Part shown: positions 59,924-64,000 of the stretch, piece by piece
How positions within the stretch are numbered: position 1 is the stretch's first letter
How the letters are laid out: each line of letters starts with the position of its first letter
Source of the DNA: Nautilus pompilius
Lineage: Eukaryota > Mollusca > Cephalopoda > Nautilida > Nautilidae
NCBI GenBank assembly: GCA_018389105.1
Contig: JACATO010000311.1
Location: forward strand, 1,297,501-1,361,500
DNA: 64,000 bases
Reading direction: 5' to 3'
Translations under genes and position numbers: made by a program
Notes under the pieces: model-generated
The model's input: the letters and a program-made list of their open reading frames with translations, nothing else
Told to the model about the DNA's origin: nothing
Database searches by the model: none

Positions 59924-59975
59924 TTTGTCTCCCACGGTGGGACACTCCCGATTGCGTCACAGTCCCTCCGGGTTA
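59924..59975. repeat. GC-rich module shared with the hAT interior
   Basis: TTTGTCTCCCACGG followed by a related 35-bp stretch matches 48241-48290 with mismatches. It marks a dispersed repeat present inside the hAT element and here. Confidence 0.55.
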
Positions 59976-60544
59976 ACTCCCCTGCCGTAATCGACTCCGA
60001 TGACTACCTGTTATTTTGCCACCTGGACAATACTCGATATCGTTTATACTATTGCTTCCTTCTTTTCTGGAGACACCGGTACACGTACCATCACTGCTTC
60101 ATATAATCGACACCAGGCATCTGTCAATAGTACACAGTAGCCAATCATAACGAAAGGGATAACTTCGGTTTAGTTATCTTGTCGTCGATTAAACAGCTAG
60201 CAGTTATATAATTCCGTTTAAGATCATAAGATTTATTCTAAAGGTAGTTCAAATAAAGTAAGAAATTTCAGCATATAAGACAGTAATGTAAAGTAGAATC
60301 ATAGAAAGTTTGTTTTTCTTTATTTCTTTATGGAAAATTTACAGTTTCATTGCCATGAAAACTCGAGAATATCCCTGCTCTATGGTGCGCAGTCAAGATG
60401 TAACAGACTCAAAAGAAATGGCCATATTTTAGACGTGAATGTTAAATACGCCGATAGTACCACTAATTATTACAGATCAAACTTTGTTTTAACTATTTGT
60501 ATTGTTTTTTTTCTGGTCCGTTCTTGAATAAAAGCTTTCTATAG

Positions 60545-60628
60545 TAGTATTTATTGGCGGCGCAGGACGCGCTACGTAGAACATCAGCTTCTGATAAATG
60601 CCACGGCGGCTGGTAACGGGCATCCAAC

Positions 60629-60687
<59 letters not shown>

Positions 60688-60688
60688 A
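60545..60688 (+). repeat. SINE-like tail ending in (GAT)n
   Basis: GCGGCTGGTAACGGGCATCC runs straight into about 19 GAT units. A GC-rich stretch with a short A/T-free start precedes it. A conserved tail passing into a simple repeat is typical of SINE or LINE 3' ends. No pol III boxes were found, so only a 3' piece may be present. Confidence 0.45.
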
Positions 60689-60784
60689 GTGTTAGTTATA
60701 CAAATTAAAATAGCGGAACTTCAATGGAAGTACCAAGCACAATCACTTCACATATTATCTACATTTAACACTAAATAAAATGTA

Positions 60785-61935
60785 CCGTATTTTGCGGCAT
60801 ATAAGACGGACTTTTTTTTTTCTCAAAATCACCCTACTTCTTACATGGTGAAAACCAGGCTTGGGGTCCAGTTTGGGATCTCGGTATCCCCCTAGTTTAA
60901 TAATTCAAACAACTTCAGAATGAATATACATGGTATATTACACCGTACACATTGTGTATAGACCTTGTAAGTGACCGTATTTCCTGGGGGTTCGTGGGGT
61001 TCGGTCTGGGGACACCCTGCTCTACACGCTTAATTATGTTTACTTTATGCTTAATGCCCACCACTACACTAGACATGGTGGCTTTCTTTATTCATAGTTA
61101 ACTCTGGGGGCAATATTTATGAGTAAAAAGAGCTCATAAACATACACCCACCTCACCTGCGCTCACCAAAACAAAACCATGGAGCTGGTGCCTTCGAGCA
61201 GCTAGAAAACTAACGGGCGCCATCGGCGCGAATTTCGAACTCGCCTCCAGCTGCTCGCGGCCCTGCGGAGGTCGGGAAACTGGACGTTTTTCCATGTTTT
61301 ATCCGACCGGGACATAAAGCCCAAAAGTCGGTCAACTGGAAGTATGATAAAAGGACTTCCGCTGTAAATAAACAAGCAATAATCAGTAAATGACTGTGAT
61401 AATTCTTTAAACTTCTGGAATTGGTCAGACAAACCACTCGTTGTCATAGGTGTTCACAGATTTCCCACCAATAACCAGTGTCACAATCAAGGCATTGAAA
61501 TCATCGTTGCCTCCAGACAGAAGTGTTGCCAAAAATGCTCAAAGTACATGGGAAGAAACAAGATAAAGGAACTTATCGGTAATCAAAGGTAAAGTTACTG
61601 TAGATAAAAGGTAGGCTAGGTCTAGCTGACACTAACGAGGTTATTTGTGCATTTTAGGTTATTGTACAATTCATTAAAACATCCAAGAAAATAACCTAAA
61701 ACGCACAAATATTCTTAAATATAAGTTTTAGTGGGTAATAGGCATGGGCTGAACTCTGCCTGAGGCTGAGTGGCCGAAGGCACTAGGCAGGATCTAAGGC
61801 GAACTGTAACTCCCCCCAGCGAGGACCGGGGAAGGCTCTAGGAAATTCCCCTCAATTTTATTTTTCCAACCTATTTCATGCTAAATTTAGGGTGCGTCCT
61901 ATACGCCGGTGCGTCTTATATGCCGCAATATGTGA
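60785..61935. mobile_element. DNA transposon with long TIRs, family not named
   Basis: The left end reads CCGTATTTTGCGGCATATAA then GACGGAC. The right end in reverse reads TCACATATTGCGGCATATAA then GACGCAC. TA stands outside both ends. The right end is preceded by a second, similar motif (GTGCGTCCTATACGCCGG), a subterminal duplication. The 1.15 kb interior encodes no recognisable transposase. A one-sided copy of the same terminus lies inside the hAT element at 48127. Confidence 0.6.
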
Positions 61936-64000
61936 TAATCTGTACTCCATTAATAAGAGATATAAAGAGCCCAAAACACATCTTTACAAGACCTTTACTA
62001 TGTAATATATATATATATCATGCCACGTAAATACCATATATAAAGATATATATGCCATTCATTACAGATAAAATAGAGACAAATTTAACTCCATTGACTT
62101 TTTAAAAATAAAAAAATTTTTTTAAAGTTAATATAAATGAAAACTGAACCTGATGAAATACCTATGCGAGTTTTCGGAGCTTTGGGGAAAACAGTTACGG
62201 GAATTCGTGAAGCGAAGCAGTTTTTAAAAATACCAAGGTCAGAAACAACGCAGAGTTTGTTTTTTTCCCACTAAGTTAGATGTCGAACCATCAGTTCCTG
62301 GTTCTGCTGAACGTTGACAAAGTAGCAAAGCAGAAATATTGCGCTCTCGTGTTTCTAAATAAGTGAAGCAGAAATTAAAAAAAATATATATATCATTTTT
62401 TCAGCAGAGGATTTGAAACGACCGTACATTATATATATAACACATACGCACAGTTGTGAAAATGAAAACCATCTTAAACTAAAAAGAACTCTTTTTAAAA
62501 ATGCTATATAAAAGAGATTTCGTGTAGTCCTCTTAAGTGACTGTTTAATCGTTTGACACATCGAAACAGATTAAGTTATTTAAATATTCCATGGTGTATT
62601 GACAGACAGTCGGGTGACCTCATCACCAGGTGTGACGATACAGCGGAGACTGGTGAACACCTGAAGAAATCCTTATGCAGGATAAAGTAGCAGCCGATCG
62701 TGGATAAGTTAGGGGAATATAAAAGACGAATTTGCTAAAACTTATACCAATCTGTCAAACAAATCTATGTATTTATTCGTTGTTATAAAGAGTAAGACGT
62801 TTGTTGCAGACTGTAAGTTATTTTAAAGATTTCGTTAACTGAAGAAAGAAAAACTGTTATCCTAACCTGACCATCTCCCGAGAACCTCGTGTTAGATGCA
62901 AATAATAATCTGAACATTCAGCAAAGTTGTTTTCGCTATCGCAGACTGAGCTTAAATTTACGAGAACAGAATTTAGAAAATTGTAGAAGACACTCAGAAA
63001 TTAGATAAGATTCAAAATGTAACCTTTATCGTTCAAACTGTAAATTAATAACTCACTCCAAAGAGTAGAGTTACACCACTTATTCCAGCAATTCCGTTCA
63101 CTGAACAGAGTAACTTCATATTTTACAAGTAACGAGGCTTCTCACTGCAGCGATGTGAAGTAAAAAGTCCGTCATATTTTAGCAATGAATGTTACTGATG
63201 ACTAAAAAACAAAGAAAATAATATTATCAAAAATAGTACCAACACTGAAATCAACAAAAAGTTTTACCAAGAGAGGTGAAGGTTCCAGAACGTTATCATG
63301 TTACACAGTACAAATGTGCATCTATTAGGATACTAATTCACAGATTTTAAATATGCAGCCATGATTTATGTATACATGCATACATTAGGATCGTGTACTG
63401 GAACGAGAAAAGCTTCAATTAAATACACGAACACCTTTACTTGAACAAACCCTAGTCTCACGAAATATAACACCTGACGGAAATACCAGATCATACATAA
63501 AAGAAATAGAGCTGCTTTCTCACGTGATTCCCATTTCTAATATTCACAGAAGGTGACGTGACCCTGATTAATGTGCTTCCACCTGTGAAAGTGAAGTAAA
63601 ACTACTGGTGTTAATGGATAGAGTCAACATTATATCTAAAGTAAATAGAATTGCAGTAGCGATTTTCCAGTAATTAATTGCGACACATACGTGTCATTCC
63701 AAACGAACCCATGTAAATAAACTCGGTAAATGAGAAATGTTTGTTTATAATCAAAACCAGCAGAATATCTATGTCCAAGTCTCTGGTCACAGCCCTCTCT
63801 CTTATTGCGGTCGGTGCTCACTTGAAAACGGTATTAGCAGACCAACTGGGGAATGGCGAGCCTTATCATTTATAACTGTTCACCTGATTTCTGCCAAAAG
63901 GAAGCAGTAGATCTAGCATAATAAAAAAATACGATCGACTGGGAATTATGAAGTCCCATATGAGATCATCAAATCAAACTAGTCTTCTATAAGTACTGCG
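61936..64000. other. No feature supported
   Basis: AT-rich sequence with a short AT dinucleotide run near 62008 and no coding, RNA or repeat signal that I can name. Confidence 0.5.

Overview
This is animal nuclear DNA: AT-rich, intron-rich, full of simple repeats and DNA transposons. The best-supported content is two multi-exon plus-strand genes, both rebuilt here from splice sites and reading phase. The larger is a chitin synthase of the metazoan multi-membrane type, so the source makes chitin. Together with the tRNA-like SINE pieces and the TE mix, this suggests a lophotrochozoan, perhaps a mollusc. The species cannot be fixed from the sequence alone.

Layout. 1-9760: a seven-exon gene for a 358-residue homologue of human C7orf57, with an RFX X-box about 100 bp before its start codon. 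Its introns hold a Tigger/pogo-like MITE and a palindromic Tc1/mariner-type MITE. 9761-16690: AT-rich 3' flank with several poly(A) signals, one orphan exon-like block and SINE/LTR-like pieces. 16692-20549: a decayed minus-strand Ty3/gypsy-like retrotransposon with gag, protease, RT, RNase H and integrase remnants. 21799-22332: an unrecognised 177-residue ORF followed by a perfect hairpin. 24217-25647: an almost intact Tc1 transposon of a family best known from fishes and frogs, inactivated in this copy by one in-frame stop. 29542-53282: chitin synthase, 15 exons, about 1748 residues, including one GC-AG intron and a 4.9 kb intron with a hAT-type element flanked by a perfect 8-bp target duplication. 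53283-64000: no host gene recognised, only repeat debris (LINE-like tail, Tc1 relic, hAT end, a TIR element with 1.15 kb between its ends, microsatellites).

How the parts relate. The C7orf57-like gene is probably a ciliary gene under RFX control, judged from the promoter motif and family knowledge. Chitin synthase would sit in the plasma membrane and polymerise UDP-GlcNAc for cuticle, radula, shell or gut chitin. The two genes show no functional link; they are only neighbours. I saw no prokaryotic operon, CRISPR array, toxin locus or other new multigene system. The most notable points are the two gene models, the X-box, the vertebrate-like Tc1 copy and a sequence module shared between mobile elements.
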